A stretch of DNA of 64,000 bases. Origin: Mannheimia haemolytica (GTDB lineage Bacteria > Pseudomonadota > Gammaproteobacteria > Enterobacterales > Pasteurellaceae). The DNA is taken from positions 806,001 through 870,000 of the forward strand of contig LR134495.1 in the NCBI GenBank assembly GCA_900638155.1, in the 5' to 3' direction. A program made the translations under genes and the position numbers. Of the stretch, positions 35,961 through 45,449 are shown piece after piece. Every line of letters starts with the position of its first letter. Positions within the stretch are counted from its first letter, which is position 1. The notes beneath the pieces were generated by a model. It made no database searches. It saw only the letters and a program-made list of their open reading frames with translations, and was not told the origin of the DNA.

Positions 35961-37379
35961 TTATTTCGCTTGTGCTTTTTTCACCCAAATGGCTGAAATG
36001 GTAAAGGCAACTACGAATGAAATCACCATACCGACAGAATACATTGCAAGGCTGTCAGGTTTAATTGACGGAATACCTAAGAAACCGGCAGCACCTAAAG
36101 CGATTGCCTTTACATTAAAGAAAGCAATAAATGCACTGGATAAACCTGAGCCGATCATCGCCGCAATAAAGGCTTGGCGGTAGCGTAAGTTTACCCCGAA
36201 CATTGCCGGTTCTGTAATACCTAACAGGGCTGAAATACCTGACGGCACGGCTAAACCACGTACTTTGGCATCTTTCATTGCAAACGCTACACCTAAACAA
36301 GCCGCACCTTGTGCAATGTTAGACATTGCAGCGATTGGGAAGATAAACGTACCGCCAGTTTGTGCTACTTCAGCCAATAATTGGGTTTCAACCGCAATAA
36401 AGGTTTGGTGCATACCGGTAATCACGATTGGAGCGTAGAATGTACCGAAAATTGCTCCACCGATAAAGCCTAAGCTGTCATATAACCAAGTTAAGCCTGC
36501 TGAAATCGCTGAACCTGCCTCACGACCTAATGGCCCGATTACGGTGAAAGCTAAGATACCGGCGATAAATAATGACATCATTGGGGTCACTAAGTTATCT
36601 AAGTAGCTCGGTACAAATTTACGGAACGTTTTTTCCAGAGTTGCTAATACCCAAGCAGAAACGATCGTTGGAATAACCGTACCTTGGTAGCCGACTTTTT
36701 CAATTTCTAAGCCGAAAACATTCCAATATTTGATGTTACCTTCCATTAAGGTTTTGGCATAGTTCCAGCCGTCTGCAAGTGCCGGGTGAACTAACAACAT
36801 ACCTAATGCTGCCCCTAGGAATGGGTTACCGCCAAATTTGCGGGTGGCAGAGAAACCAAGTAATACCGGTAAGAATACAAATGGTGCGTTGGCAATAGTA
36901 TTGATGAAATCAACTAAATCTGAAATATTCGGGTAACGGCTAACAACTGATTCGCCTTCCCAGAAGAAACCGACTGCTGTCAGCATTGAGTGAATACCCA
37001 TTAGCAAACCGCCTGCTACGATAGCCGGAATGATCGGCACGAAAATATCGGCTAAGCCTTTTACCAAACGTTGTAGTAATGGCTGATTTGCTGCACCTGC
37101 TGCGGCTACTTCAGAGGTGGACATATCTGCCATACCCATTTGTTTTTGCATTTGGGCATACACTTCATTTACTGTGCCTGAACCAAAAATAATTTGGTAC
37201 TGACCGGAAGTAGAGAATTGACCTTTCACGCCTTCAATATTTTCAATTGCCTCTTTATCAATTTTAGATTCATCAGCAATAGTTAAACGTAAACGGGTAG
37301 CGCAGTGAGCAAGAGTGGTAATGTTTTCTTTACCACCTAATTTCGCAATCGTTTGTTCTGCAATTTTTGGATAGTTCAT
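35961..37379 (-). CDS. scrA: Sucrose-specific PTS enzyme IIBC
   Basis: 472 residues. The IIB domain (1 to about 85) has the phosphorylated cysteine C26 in AHCATRLRL. The IIC domain (about 105-465) has about ten membrane segments and motifs close to enteric ScrA (FVPIIPAIVAGGLLMG, FGGNPFLGAALG, GYQGTVIPTI, GITEPAMFG). No IIA domain is present, so phosphate should come from Crr encoded at 42161. It imports sucrose as sucrose-6-phosphate, the substrate of ScrB at 45450. Upstream lie a CRP site and an operator shared with scrK. Trehalose specificity is less likely. Confidence 0.88.
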   Translation of the reverse strand: MNYPKIAEQTIAKLGGKENITTLAHCATRLRLTIADESKIDKEAIENIEGVKGQFSTSGQYQIIFGSGTVNEVYAQMQKQMGMADMSTSEVAAAGAANQPLLQRLVKGLADIFVPIIPAIVAGGLLMGIHSMLTAVGFFWEGESVVSRYPNISDLVDFINTIANAPFVFLPVLLGFSATRKFGGNPFLGAALGMLLVHPALADGWNYAKTLMEGNIKYWNVFGLEIEKVGYQGTVIPTIVSAWVLATLEKTFRKFVPSYLDNLVTPMMSLFIAGILAFTVIGPLGREAGSAISAGLTWLYDSLGFIGGAIFGTFYAPIVITGMHQTFIAVETQLLAEVAQTGGTFIFPIAAMSNIAQGAACLGVAFAMKDAKVRGLAVPSGISALLGITEPAMFGVNLRYRQAFIAAMIGSGLSSAFIAFFNVKAIALGAAGFLGIPSIKPDSLAMYSVGMVISFVVAFTISAIWVKKAQAK

Positions 37380-37419
37380 TTGAATTTACCTTTCATAGAA
37401 AATAATGGCTTGCATTTTA

Positions 37420-37435
37420 ACTAAAACGGTTTAGC
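37420..37435 (-). promoter_or_regulatory. Candidate ScrR operator upstream of scrA
   Basis: On the minus strand GCTAAACCGTTTTAGT, a near-palindrome of LacI/FruR type. It matches the element before scrK (44373-44388) at 14 of 16 positions and lies 41-56 bp upstream of the scrA start. Confidence 0.75.
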
Positions 37436-37468
37436 TAAAAAAGAGAAGATTTAAAATATTTCCAAATT

Positions 37469-37484
37469 TGTGAGGTAGATCACA
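37469..37484 (-). promoter_or_regulatory. Consensus CRP site upstream of scrA
   Basis: TGTGA-GGTAGA-TCACA has both half-sites perfect and is extended by AAATT and TTTT. It is centred about 97 bp before the scrA ATG and some 49 bp before the ScrR-like operator, suiting cAMP-CRP activation of sucrose uptake. Confidence 0.85.
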
Positions 37485-37496
37485 TTTTGAGATTTT

Positions 37497-38144
37497 CTAG
37501 ATTTTTTGATCGGAAATAATGTTGCCATTGGAAACAGTAAGCACCCGGTTAAACAAAAATAGGCTCTCTTCAAGTTGGTGAGTGACCATTAACAGAGTTA
37601 AATTTCGGCTTTGGCAAATTTCAAACACGATTTGCTGTAATTCGGCTCGGCGTTGCGGGTCGAGGGCGGAGAAGGGTTCGTCCAATAATAAAATCGGCTT
37701 ATCCCGCAACAAAGTACGAGCTAATGCCACTCGCTGTTTTTGTCCGCCCGATAGCTGATCGGCTTGACGCTGAAGGAAGGTTTCTAGCCCCATTTGCGCA
37801 GCAATTTGTTTAACCTGTGCTTTTTGTTTCGGATTGAGCGACAAACTCGGTACTAGAGCTAAGCCGATGTTTTGTTCTACCGTTAAGTGCGGGAAAATAT
37901 TGTTATCTTGGAATAGCATTGAAACAGGGCGTTGTGCAACTTCGGTATCAAGATGATTTTCCTGATTTAACCACAGCAGGCTTTGCTGACTTTCGGGCTT
38001 TTCAAAACCGGCAATTAGATTAAGCAATGTGCTTTTGCCTGCTCCGCTTTCACCAATCACCGCAATGCGTTCTCCCGATTTAACAGAAAGCTGAAAGTGC
38101 ATATTCATTTGCTCGTAAGTGAAGTGGAGATCCAGTTCGATCAT
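37497..38144 (-). CDS. thiQ: Thiamine ABC transporter ATP-binding protein
   Basis: 215 residues, a compact ABC ATPase: Walker A GESGAGKST (about 32-40), signature LSGGQKQR, Walker B LLLDEPFSALD and a switch histidine in MVTHQLEE. Short length and closeness to ThiP indicate ThiQ, the ATPase of the thiamine/TPP importer. It overlaps thiP by 4 bp (ATGA), so the two are translationally coupled. No thiB is next to them. Confidence 0.92.
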   Translation of the reverse strand: MIELDLHFTYEQMNMHFQLSVKSGERIAVIGESGAGKSTLLNLIAGFEKPESQQSLLWLNQENHLDTEVAQRPVSMLFQDNNIFPHLTVEQNIGLALVPSLSLNPKQKAQVKQIAAQMGLETFLQRQADQLSGGQKQRVALARTLLRDKPILLLDEPFSALDPQRRAELQQIVFEICQSRNLTLLMVTHQLEESLFLFNRVLTVSNGNIISDQKI

Positions 38145-39715
38145 AGTTTATCCTTAGTGAATAAGAATGGTAGTAACGCAAATAACATCAGAATCAGTGC
38201 GGTAACGGCAGCATCTTCGGTTCTATAGCTACCAAGCTGTTGGTAGAGTAAATAAGGGAGTGAGCTGAAATCTGCACTGCCGAAAAATGCAATGACGGTG
38301 AAACTCCCTAAACTTGATGACATTGCTAATGCAAAGGTGGTGACAAGCGGTCGAATTAGCTGATTTTTTTCCACAATCCACCAACGCCTCATTCCCCTCA
38401 GCCCAAGTTCTTGGGCTAGTTTATCGTGTGAGGTCAGGCTATTCCACATGGCAGAAAAAAGCATCGGGTAAATAAAAGGCAGTAATGTTAAGCCGTTGCA
38501 TAAGCCGACCAGTAACAGTAACACCTCAGTTGAGAGTTCGCTATTCATTAATAAAATAAACAAACCAACCGATAGTAGAAAGATTGGTAGAAGTAACGGA
38601 AAGAGGGTAATTGCGGTGAGGACGCTGTATCCGAGTTTGGCTTTTTTATAGAGTAATTGGCGTGCCTCAAGTGCAATCAAATAGCTGATTGCAATTACAA
38701 ATAGGGTAGCTATGAGGCTTAAGTATAAAGAAAATTGCGCGGCTTGCCATAAAGCAGGGTTAAGCAAACGCTCACTAAGTTTTGACACGCTCACTCCTGC
38801 CCAAATGACGCTGACAAGCGGTAGGATTATTGCAAAACTTTGCAAAAATATAACCGCTTGTAACCCGAGTTTAGCCAAACCGCTTGGCTTGGGTTTCCAA
38901 ATTTCAACACGGTTGGGTTGCTGTTTTAGCTGTTTGAGGGCGGAGGTTGAGATGCGGTTCATCACAAATTGTAAGCCAATACCCACCACAAATTGCACCG
39001 CAATCAAGATAACCGCTTTTGCAAAATCAAATTCAAAAGTGACCGCTTGATAAATCGCTACTTCGAGAGTGCTGTATTTTGGGCTACCACCTAACATTAA
39101 TACGATAGGAAAGCTGGTAAAGCAGACCAGAAAAACGGTCATAAAAATATAAGGCAGCAAAGTTTTGATAACCGGCAGTTCTACAATTTGGAGATAGTTC
39201 CAACCTTTTAGGTTTAATTGAGCCGCAAGCTGAAAGCGGCTACTTGGAATTAAGTTTAGTCCGCTTATGTAATATTTCATTACAAAAGGAATGTTAAACA
39301 GACAGTGAGCCAAAATGATGCCGTGCAAGCCGTATAAATTGAATTGCCAATTAAAACCGAGTTGTTGGAAAAGTTTGGCCAGCCAGCCTGAGTTACCAAA
39401 TACGCCAATTACCGCAAAAATAATTACCAGTGAGGGCAATGCCCAGATAAACGAAATGGTTTTGTAGAGTAAATTTTTTCCTTTAAAGTCCAAATAAAAG
39501 AAAGATCTTGCCAGTAGGCTGCCTAAAAAGAGTGAAATTACCGCAGAGAGGCTGGCTTGAAGTAGGCTATAAGCGACCGTGGACGTTATATCGGAAAAAA
39601 CAAATAAGGTGTCATTTTGGTGATAGCCCATTAACGCCCATAGACTAAAAGCATAGAGGGCAATAATACTAAAGTAGATAAACCATGCGGTTGTTTTGGT
39701 TAATGTGCTAAGCAT
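38141..39715 (-). CDS. thiP: Thiamine ABC transporter permease
   Basis: 524 residues with about twelve membrane segments in two homologous halves, each with an EAA-type loop (around 165-190 and 430-450). This is the fused-permease layout of ThiP/FbpB-type importers. With ThiQ it should move thiamine or TPP delivered by a periplasmic ThiB. The position where thiB normally lies (upstream) instead holds the ptsH promoter region, and no TPP riboswitch signature was seen there. Confidence 0.92.
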   Translation of the reverse strand: MLSTLTKTTAWFIYFSIIALYAFSLWALMGYHQNDTLFVFSDITSTVAYSLLQASLSAVISLFLGSLLARSFFYLDFKGKNLLYKTISFIWALPSLVIIFAVIGVFGNSGWLAKLFQQLGFNWQFNLYGLHGIILAHCLFNIPFVMKYYISGLNLIPSSRFQLAAQLNLKGWNYLQIVELPVIKTLLPYIFMTVFLVCFTSFPIVLMLGGSPKYSTLEVAIYQAVTFEFDFAKAVILIAVQFVVGIGLQFVMNRISTSALKQLKQQPNRVEIWKPKPSGLAKLGLQAVIFLQSFAIILPLVSVIWAGVSVSKLSERLLNPALWQAAQFSLYLSLIATLFVIAISYLIALEARQLLYKKAKLGYSVLTAITLFPLLLPIFLLSVGLFILLMNSELSTEVLLLLVGLCNGLTLLPFIYPMLFSAMWNSLTSHDKLAQELGLRGMRRWWIVEKNQLIRPLVTTFALAMSSSLGSFTVIAFFGSADFSSLPYLLYQQLGSYRTEDAAVTALILMLFALLPFLFTKDKL

Positions 39716-39975
39716 ATTGCTCCAAATTTAGAATATAAGTGAAAGAAGTGGTAGCGAAATTATTGTAACATTTCCGCTTAAGTGTGTGCTAGAATCTTGA
39801 TATTCGACAAATGATTTTTAAGTTAGATTAAAAAACACCCTATTTAGCAGGGTGATACGACGAGTTTTTGCGCTTTTTAGCGTGTTTTTAATTTGAATTT
39901 GTAGTAAAGTTGCGTGCGCAAAATAAATGGATTAAAACAAATTTTTTTAACTTTCAAATTTAAGAGGAAGATTTT
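39716..39975. other. Divergent thiP/ptsH intergenic region
   Basis: 260 bp without a gene. It contains a hairpin CACCCT / AGGGTG (about 39836-39854) and GC-poor promoter-like sequence before ptsH. I looked for the thi-box (TPP aptamer) in front of thiP and did not find it. Confidence 0.5.
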
Positions 39976-40233
39976 ATGTACTCAAAAGATGTTGTTATTA
40001 CTGCTCCAAATGGTTTACACACTCGCCCAGCGGCTGAGTTTGTAAAAGCAGCTAAAGGTTTTGCTTCTGATATCACTGTGACTTCAGGTGGTAAAAGTGC
40101 AAGTGCAAAAAGCTTATTCAAATTACAAACATTAGGTTTGACTCAAGGCACAACAATTACAATTTCTGCGGAAGGCGAAGATGAGCAAAAAGCAGTTGAT
40201 TTCTTAGTTGATTTGATTCCTACTTTAGAATAA
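39976..40233 (+). CDS. ptsH: PTS phosphocarrier protein HPr
   Basis: 85 residues. The EI-phosphorylated histidine is H15 in [13 protein letters not shown], and S46 lies in [12 protein letters not shown] at the regulatory-site position. It carries phosphate from EI to the sugar-specific EIIs such as Crr. AGAGGAAG precedes the ATG. It is first of ptsH-ptsI-crr, with a long perfect hairpin in the gap to ptsI that may tune expression of the later genes. Confidence 0.97.
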   Translation: MYSKDVVITAPNGLHTRPAAEFVKAAKGFASDITVTSGGKSASAKSLFKLQTLGLTQGTTITISAEGEDEQKAVDFLVDLIPTLE

Positions 40234-40263
40234 TTTTTCTATTCTCGGATTTAAGATTTATGT

Positions 40264-40298
40264 CACTTTATTGTAGCTTAATAAGCTACAATAAAGTG
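40264..40298 (+). terminator. Long palindrome between ptsH and ptsI
   Basis: CACTTTATTGTAGCTTA (40264-40280) and its exact complement (40282-40298) face each other across one base, followed by TTTTG. It is likely a partial terminator or mRNA-stabilising hairpin after ptsH, allowing HPr to be made in excess. Confidence 0.7.
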
Positions 40299-40354
40299 TT
40301 TTGCTATGTAACATCCAGATGATTTTTACATCATCTTAAATTAAGGACACAATT

Positions 40355-42076
40355 ATGATTACAGGTATCGCAGCTTCCCCTGGTGCAGTATTTGGAAAAG
40401 CATTGGTTTTAAAAGAAGAGCCGATTGTACTAAATACTCGCAAAATTACTGAAAGCGAAGTTGAGGCTGAAAAAGCAAAATTCTTTACAGGCCGCGAAAA
40501 AGCAGCTGCTCAATTAACCGCGATTAAAGAAAAAGCTCGCCGTACATTAGGTGAGGAAAAAGAGGCGATTTTCGAAGGCCACTTGATGATCTTAGAAGAT
40601 GAAGAGCTTGAAGAAGAAATTTTGAGTTACCTTACTGATAATCTTGTGACTGCGGATGTTGCAGCAAGTAAAGTGATTGAGATGCAGGCTTCAATGCTTG
40701 CGGAAATTGACGATGAATATTTAAAAGAACGTGCAGGTGATATTCGTGATATTGGTAATCGCTTGGTACGCAATATTTTAAATATGAATATCGTAGATCT
40801 TGGTGATATTCAAGATGAAGTTATTCTAGTCGCTTATGACTTAACCCCTTCCGAAACAGCTCAATTAAATTTAGATAAAGTATTAGGCTTTATCACCGAT
40901 ATCGGTGGTCGTACTTCTCACACTTCTATTATGGCTCGTTCCCTAGAGCTTCCTGCCATTGTTGGTACTAACAATGTTACTTCCCTAGTTAAAACTGGTG
41001 ATTTTCTGATTTTAGATGCAGTGAACAATGAAGTACATTTAAATCCATCGGAAGAAAAAATCGCTAATTTCAAAGCATTACAAGAGAAATTAAATGCGGA
41101 AAAAGAAGAATTAGCCAAATTAAAAGAGCTGCCTGCTCAAACATTAGATGGCCATAAAGTCGATGTGGCAGGGAATATCGGTACTATCCGTGATGTGGAA
41201 GGTGTATTACGCAACGGTGGTGAAGCGGTTGGTTTATACCGTACTGAGTTTTTGTTTATGGATCGTACTCAATTACCGGGAGAAGAAGAGCAATTCCAAG
41301 CCTACAAAGAGATTGTTGAAGCAATGAATGGTCAAATGGTCATTCTGCGTACGATGGATATCGGAGGTGATAAAGAGTTACCATACCTTGATTTACCGAA
41401 AGAAATGAACCCATTCTTAGGTTGGCGCGCGGTGCGTATCGGTTTTACTCGCCGTGAAATTTTAGATACTCAATTACGTGCGGTATTACGTGCTTCTGCG
41501 TTCGGTAATTTAGCGGTAATGTTCCCGATGATTATTTCGGTGGAAGAAATCCGTTTATTAAAATCCATCGTTGCGGAATTGAAAGATCAATTACGTGCAG
41601 AAGGTCACGCTTTTGATGAGAACTTAAAACTAGGTATTATGGTGGAAACCCCATCAGCAGCGGTAAATGCACGTCATCTTGCAAAAGAAGCCGACTTCTT
41701 TAGTATTGGTACTAATGACTTAACCCAATATACACTTGCGGTAGATCGTGGTAATGAAATTATTGCTCATTTATATAACCCATTAAGCCCATCAGTCTTA
41801 AACTTAATTAAGCAAGTTATTGATGCTTCACACGCTGAAGGCAAATGGACAGGTATGTGTGGTGAATTAGCCGGTGACGTGCGTGCAACTGCGTTGTTGC
41901 TCGGTATGGGATTAGATGAATTTAGTATGAGTGGTATCTCTGTGCCACACGTTAAAAAACTCATTCGCTCAATTAATTTTGCCGATGCCAAAGCATTAGC
42001 TGATGAGGCACTTGCTCAACCAACTGCTGCAGATATTGAACGCTTAGTGGATGAGTTTTATCAGAAATTAAACTAA
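40355..42076 (+). CDS. ptsI: PTS enzyme I (phosphoenolpyruvate-protein phosphotransferase)
   Basis: 573 residues. The active histidine is H189 in [13 protein letters not shown]. The PEP-binding C-terminal barrel shows [12 protein letters not shown] and GMCGELAGD. It takes phosphate from PEP and passes it to HPr, powering all PTS uptake including the ScrA system encoded here. RBS AAGGA. It lies 121 bp after ptsH and 84 bp before crr, each gap holding a long hairpin. Confidence 0.97.
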   Translation: MITGIAASPGAVFGKALVLKEEPIVLNTRKITESEVEAEKAKFFTGREKAAAQLTAIKEKARRTLGEEKEAIFEGHLMILEDEELEEEILSYLTDNLVTADVAASKVIEMQASMLAEIDDEYLKERAGDIRDIGNRLVRNILNMNIVDLGDIQDEVILVAYDLTPSETAQLNLDKVLGFITDIGGRTSHTSIMARSLELPAIVGTNNVTSLVKTGDFLILDAVNNEVHLNPSEEKIANFKALQEKLNAEKEELAKLKELPAQTLDGHKVDVAGNIGTIRDVEGVLRNGGEAVGLYRTEFLFMDRTQLPGEEEQFQAYKEIVEAMNGQMVILRTMDIGGDKELPYLDLPKEMNPFLGWRAVRIGFTRREILDTQLRAVLRASAFGNLAVMFPMIISVEEIRLLKSIVAELKDQLRAEGHAFDENLKLGIMVETPSAAVNARHLAKEADFFSIGTNDLTQYTLAVDRGNEIIAHLYNPLSPSVLNLIKQVIDASHAEGKWTGMCGELAGDVRATALLLGMGLDEFSMSGISVPHVKKLIRSINFADAKALADEALAQPTAADIERLVDEFYQKLN

Positions 42077-42097
42077 TTTTAATTATTTAGCATACAA

Positions 42098-42136
42098 ATA
42101 CAAAATTCTCGTATAAAATGTACGAGAATTTTGTAT
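42098..42136 (+). terminator. Perfect 16-bp hairpin between ptsI and crr
   Basis: ATACAAAATTCTCGTA (42098-42113) / TACGAGAATTTTGTAT (42121-42136) with a 7-nt loop. No T run follows, so it may be an RNA-processing or stability element rather than a full terminator. Confidence 0.65.
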
Positions 42137-42160
42137 CTAATATCTAAGGGAGATTTTAAG

Positions 42161-42661
42161 ATGGGTTTATTTGATAAATTATTCGGCTCAAAACAAAAAG
42201 AGAGTCAAGAAATCAAAATCTATGCGCCATTAACAGGTGAAATCGTAAATATTGAAGATGTGCCTGATGTTGTTTTCTCTGAAAAAATTGTAGGTGACGG
42301 TGTGGCAATTCGCCCGAGTGGAGACACTATCGTTGCTCCAGTAAATGGGACTATCGGCAAAATTTTTGAAACCAACCACGCTTTTTCGATTGAATCTGAA
42401 GAAGGCGTGGAATTATTTGTTCACTTCGGTATTGATACTGTTGAATTAAAAGGCGAAGGCTTTACTCGCCTTGCACAGGAAGGTCAAACCGTAAAAGTGG
42501 GCGAGCCGATCATTAAATTTGATTTAGCTCTACTTGAAGGCAAAGCCAAATCAGTATTAACACCAATCGTGATTTCAAATATGGATGAAATCAGCAACTT
42601 ATCTAAATTAAATGGCCAAGTTGTTGCCGGTGAAAGCGTGGTTTTAACCTTAACCAAATAA
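42161..42661 (+). CDS. crr: Glucose-type PTS enzyme IIA (EIIA-Glc)
   Basis: 166 residues from the ATG at 42161, with AAGGGAG about 10 nt upstream; an in-frame extension to 42131 falls inside the preceding hairpin. H73 (TNHAFSI) and phosphorylated H88 ([10 protein letters not shown]) match the E. coli active-site pair. It donates phosphate to EIIBC proteins lacking IIA, such as ScrA, and regulates adenylate cyclase and permeases. It is third gene of the pts operon, followed by a strong terminator. Confidence 0.96.
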   Translation: MGLFDKLFGSKQKESQEIKIYAPLTGEIVNIEDVPDVVFSEKIVGDGVAIRPSGDTIVAPVNGTIGKIFETNHAFSIESEEGVELFVHFGIDTVELKGEGFTRLAQEGQTVKVGEPIIKFDLALLEGKAKSVLTPIVISNMDEISNLSKLNGQVVAGESVVLTLTK

Positions 42662-42679
42662 TACCTCCTACTTAGCTGG

Positions 42680-42708
42680 AAGCCACGATGGAAGATCGTG
42701 GCTTTTTT
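42680..42708 (+). terminator. pts operon terminator
   Basis: AAGCCACGAT (42680-42689) / ATCGTGGCTT (42695-42704) with a 5-nt loop, then a T run, 19 bp after the crr stop. Confidence 0.92.
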
Positions 42709-42787
42709 GTTTTAGGTAAAATCGGATAAATGGCGATTATTTATAGATAAAAAATAGGCAACAAGGTAAAATAACGCCACAAATTTT

Positions 42788-42838
42788 GCGTAAAGGGTTT
42801 ATTTTAAGTCAAAAATAATAAATTGCTTTACGCTTTTC
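42788..42838 (+). ncRNA. Structured leader or terminator-like hairpin before miaB
   Basis: GCGTAAAG (42788-42795) pairs with CTTTACGC (42126+700, that is 42826-42833), and inner TTTATT (42798-42803) with AATAAA (42817-42822); a TTTTCTTTT run follows. It looks like an intrinsic terminator 40 bp before the miaB ATG, yet the crr terminator already lies upstream. It could end a short RNA or attenuate miaB. I cannot assign a known RNA family. Confidence 0.4.
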
Positions 42839-42877
42839 TTTTCTAAGTTATTGAATTATTTATTAATTTTAAACGTT

Positions 42878-44305
42878 ATGGCTAAATTACATATTACCAC
42901 TTGGGGCTGCCAAATGAATGAGTACGACTCATCAAAAATGGCGGATCTCCTAAACTCTACTCACGGTTTTGAACTGACTGAAAACCCTGAAGATGCAGAC
43001 GTGTTGCTGCTAAACACTTGTTCTATCCGTGAAAAAGCACAAGAAAAAGTATTCTCGCAACTCGGGCGTTGGAAAAACTGGAAAAAAGATAAACCGAACC
43101 TGATTATCGGTGTTGGCGGTTGTGTGGCTTCACAAGAAGGGGAGCATATCCGTGATCGTGCCCCTTATGTAGATATTGTTTTCGGGCCGCAAACTTTGCA
43201 CCGTTTGCCTGAAATGATCAACCAAATCCGTGGCGGTAAAAGCTCGATTGTCGATATTTCTTTCCCGGAAATTGAAAAATTTGACCGCTTGCCGGAGCCA
43301 AAAGCCGAAGGCCCGACGGCATTCGTTTCGATTATGGAAGGCTGTAACAAATATTGCTCGTTCTGCGTTGTGCCTTACACCCGTGGTGAGGAGGTTTCCC
43401 GCCCGGTTGATGACGTATTATTTGAAATTGCCCAACTTGCGGCACAAGGCGTGCGTGAAGTGAATTTACTCGGTCAAAACGTAAACGCTTACCGTGGTGA
43501 AACTTTTGACGGTGGTATTTGTACTTTTGCTGAATTGTTACGTTTAGTGGCAGCGATTGACGGCATTGACCGCCTACGTTATACCACTAGCCACCCGATT
43601 GAATTTACCGATGATATTATCGAAGTTTATCGTGATACGCCGGAATTAGTGAGTTTCTTACATTTACCGATTCAAAGTGGCTCAGATCGTGTATTAACAA
43701 TGATGAAGCGTAACCACACGGCATTGGAATACAAAGCGATTATCCGTAAATTGCGTGAAGTTCGTCCTGAGATTCAAATTAGTTCGGACTTTATTGTAGG
43801 CTTCCCGGGCGAAACCGCAGAGGATTTCGAGCAAACAATGAAAGTGATTGAGCAAGTGAACTTTGATATGAGCTTTAGCTTTATCTACTCGGCTCGACCG
43901 GGTACACCAGCGGCAGATCTGCCTGATAATGTCTCCGATGATGAGAAAAAAGAGCGATTATCCCGTTTACAACAACGCATCAACCACCAAGCAATGCAAT
44001 TTAGCCGTGCAATGCTCGGTACAGAACAACGCATTTTGGTTGAAGGCCCGTCTAAGAAAGACTTGATGGAATTAACCGGCAGAACCGAAACTAACCGTGT
44101 AGTAAACTTTGTTGGCACACCGGATATGATTGGCAAATTTGTCGATGTGAAAATCACCGATGTTTATACCAACTCACTCCGTGGCGAAGTGATTCGTACC
44201 GAAGACCAAATGGGATTACGTGTGGTGGAATCGGCAGAAAGCGTAATTGCCCGTACCCGAAAAGAAGATGATTTAGGCGTAGGCAAATACGTGGTTAATC
44301 TGTAA
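42878..44305 (+). CDS. miaB: tRNA-2-methylthio-N6-dimethylallyladenosine synthase MiaB
   Basis: 475 residues from the ATG at 42878 (E. coli 474); the 9-residue in-frame extension is not conserved. The N-terminal UPF0004 cluster cysteines are C11, C48 and C82. The radical-SAM cluster is C156-x3-C160-x2-C163 ([17 protein letters not shown]). A TRAM domain forms the C-terminus (about 380-445). It adds the methylthio group to i6A37 in tRNAs. There is no clear RBS next to this ATG, and a terminator-like hairpin sits just upstream. Confidence 0.95.
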   Translation: MAKLHITTWGCQMNEYDSSKMADLLNSTHGFELTENPEDADVLLLNTCSIREKAQEKVFSQLGRWKNWKKDKPNLIIGVGGCVASQEGEHIRDRAPYVDIVFGPQTLHRLPEMINQIRGGKSSIVDISFPEIEKFDRLPEPKAEGPTAFVSIMEGCNKYCSFCVVPYTRGEEVSRPVDDVLFEIAQLAAQGVREVNLLGQNVNAYRGETFDGGICTFAELLRLVAAIDGIDRLRYTTSHPIEFTDDIIEVYRDTPELVSFLHLPIQSGSDRVLTMMKRNHTALEYKAIIRKLREVRPEIQISSDFIVGFPGETAEDFEQTMKVIEQVNFDMSFSFIYSARPGTPAADLPDNVSDDEKKERLSRLQQRINHQAMQFSRAMLGTEQRILVEGPSKKDLMELTGRTETNRVVNFVGTPDMIGKFVDVKITDVYTNSLRGEVIRTEDQMGLRVVESAESVIARTRKEDDLGVGKYVVNL

Positions 44306-44321
44306 AAATTAAAGAAAAAAT

Positions 44322-44352
44322 GACCGCTTGTAGGTATGTACAAGCGGTCTTT
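44322..44352 (+). terminator. Uptake-signal dyad terminator after miaB
   Basis: GACCGCTTGTA (44322-44332) and TACAAGCGGTC (44339-44349) form an 11-bp stem with a 6-nt loop, preceded by A6 and followed by TTTT. It is a textbook case of an Apl-type uptake signal doubling as an intrinsic terminator. Confidence 0.85.
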
Positions 44353-44357
44353 TAGTA

Positions 44358-44388
44358 TATAATCGAATAAATGCTAAATCGTTTTAGC
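44358..44388 (+). promoter_or_regulatory. Predicted scrK promoter -10 with ScrR operator
   Basis: A TATAAT -10 box (44358-44363; no good -35 seen) is followed by GCTAAATCGTTTTAGC (44373-44388), a near-palindrome resembling FruR/ScrR operators and placed over the expected start point. It shares 14 of 16 bases with the element before scrA. Confidence 0.72.
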
Positions 44389-44421
44389 TTGGTGTTTTGT
44401 GACTAATTAAAGGTGTATGAG

Positions 44422-45345
44422 ATGAGTAAGATTTGGGTAACAGGCGATGCGGTGGTGGATTTAATTCCCGACGGCGAACATCACTATTTAAAATGTGCCG
44501 GTGGTGCTCCGGCGAATGTCGCAGTAGGCGTTTCTCGTTTAGGGGTTGAGGCAGGATTTATCGGGCGTGTGGGTAACGACCCTCTGGGTAAATTTATGCG
44601 AGAAGTGTTACAGGCAGAAAATGTTTGCACCAAACAGATGATTTTAGATGATCAGCACCGTACTTCTACCGTGATTGTTGGCTTAGATAACGGTGAACGT
44701 AGCTTTACTTTTATGGTAAATCCAAGTGCCGACCAATTTTTAGAAATCGGTGACTTACCTGAATTTAACCAAGGTGATTTCTTACACTGCTGTTCTATTG
44801 CCTTGATTAACAACCCGTCACGTTCTACTACTATTGAAGCGATTCAGCGAGTGAAAAAGGCGGGTGGCTATGTTTCGTTCGATCCAAACCTGCGAGAATC
44901 GCTCTGGAGTAGCCTTGATGAAATGAAAACAGTGGTAAATTCCGTGGTGGCGATGGTGGATATTCTCAAATTCTCAGAAGAAGAGCTTATCTTATTAACT
45001 GAAACAGAAAGTCTTGAGCAAGCCACAAAAGCCATTACTGCTCAGTATCCGGAGAAATTGATTATTATCACCCTTGGAAAAGATGGTGCAATCTACCATT
45101 TCAACGGAAAAAGCCAAATCGTTGCCGGCAAAGTCTTGAAACCAGTGGATACCACCGGTGCCGGTGATGCTTTTGTCAGCGGATTATTAGCCGGTCTTGC
45201 CCAAACGCCGAATTGGCACGATGAAGCCGCTTTAGTGGAAGTTATCCGCAAAGCGAATGCCTCTGGTGCTTTAGCCACTACTGCAAAAGGGGCGATGTCT
45301 GCACTGCCGAATAAAGCGGAGTTGGACGCATTTTTAGCGGAATAA
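44422..45345 (+). CDS. scrK: Fructokinase (PfkB family) of the sucrose operon
   Basis: 307 residues from the ATG at 44422 with AAAGG 9 nt upstream; in-frame GTG (44413) is an alternative. PfkB motifs: GGAPANVAVGVSRLG (about 28-42) and the catalytic DTTGAGDAFVSG near residue 250. It phosphorylates the fructose freed when ScrB splits sucrose-6-phosphate. First gene of scrK-scrB-scrR; a TATAAT box and operator lie just upstream. Confidence 0.93.
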   Translation: MSKIWVTGDAVVDLIPDGEHHYLKCAGGAPANVAVGVSRLGVEAGFIGRVGNDPLGKFMREVLQAENVCTKQMILDDQHRTSTVIVGLDNGERSFTFMVNPSADQFLEIGDLPEFNQGDFLHCCSIALINNPSRSTTIEAIQRVKKAGGYVSFDPNLRESLWSSLDEMKTVVNSVVAMVDILKFSEEELILLTETESLEQATKAITAQYPEKLIIITLGKDGAIYHFNGKSQIVAGKVLKPVDTTGAGDAFVSGLLAGLAQTPNWHDEAALVEVIRKANASGALATTAKGAMSALPNKAELDAFLAE

Positions 45346-45351
45346 TGTAAT

Positions 45352-45421
45352 GATGGCGCAAGCGTCCACGCTTGTGCCTCATTTTTTACAAAAGGGTACA
45401 AGCGTGGACGCTTGCACCATC
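45352..45421. repeat. 24-bp near-perfect inverted repeat between scrK and scrB
   Basis: Arm 1 is 45352-45375 (core GCAAGCGTCCACGCTTG). Arm 2 at 45398-45421 is its complement with a single C/T difference. Each arm is itself a small palindrome (CAAGCGT-CC-ACGCTTG). It resembles a REP-type intergenic repeat and is distinct from the uptake-signal core (GCGT, not GCGGT). It probably affects mRNA stability within scrKBR. Confidence 0.8.
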
Positions 45422-45449
45422 GTAATTTCTGAAATGACAGGAACACCCT

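Noticed and set aside
39716..39975. Possible TPP riboswitch before thiP
   Set aside because: Neither the CTGAGA nor the ACCTGATCTGGATAATGCCAG-type core is present on either strand.
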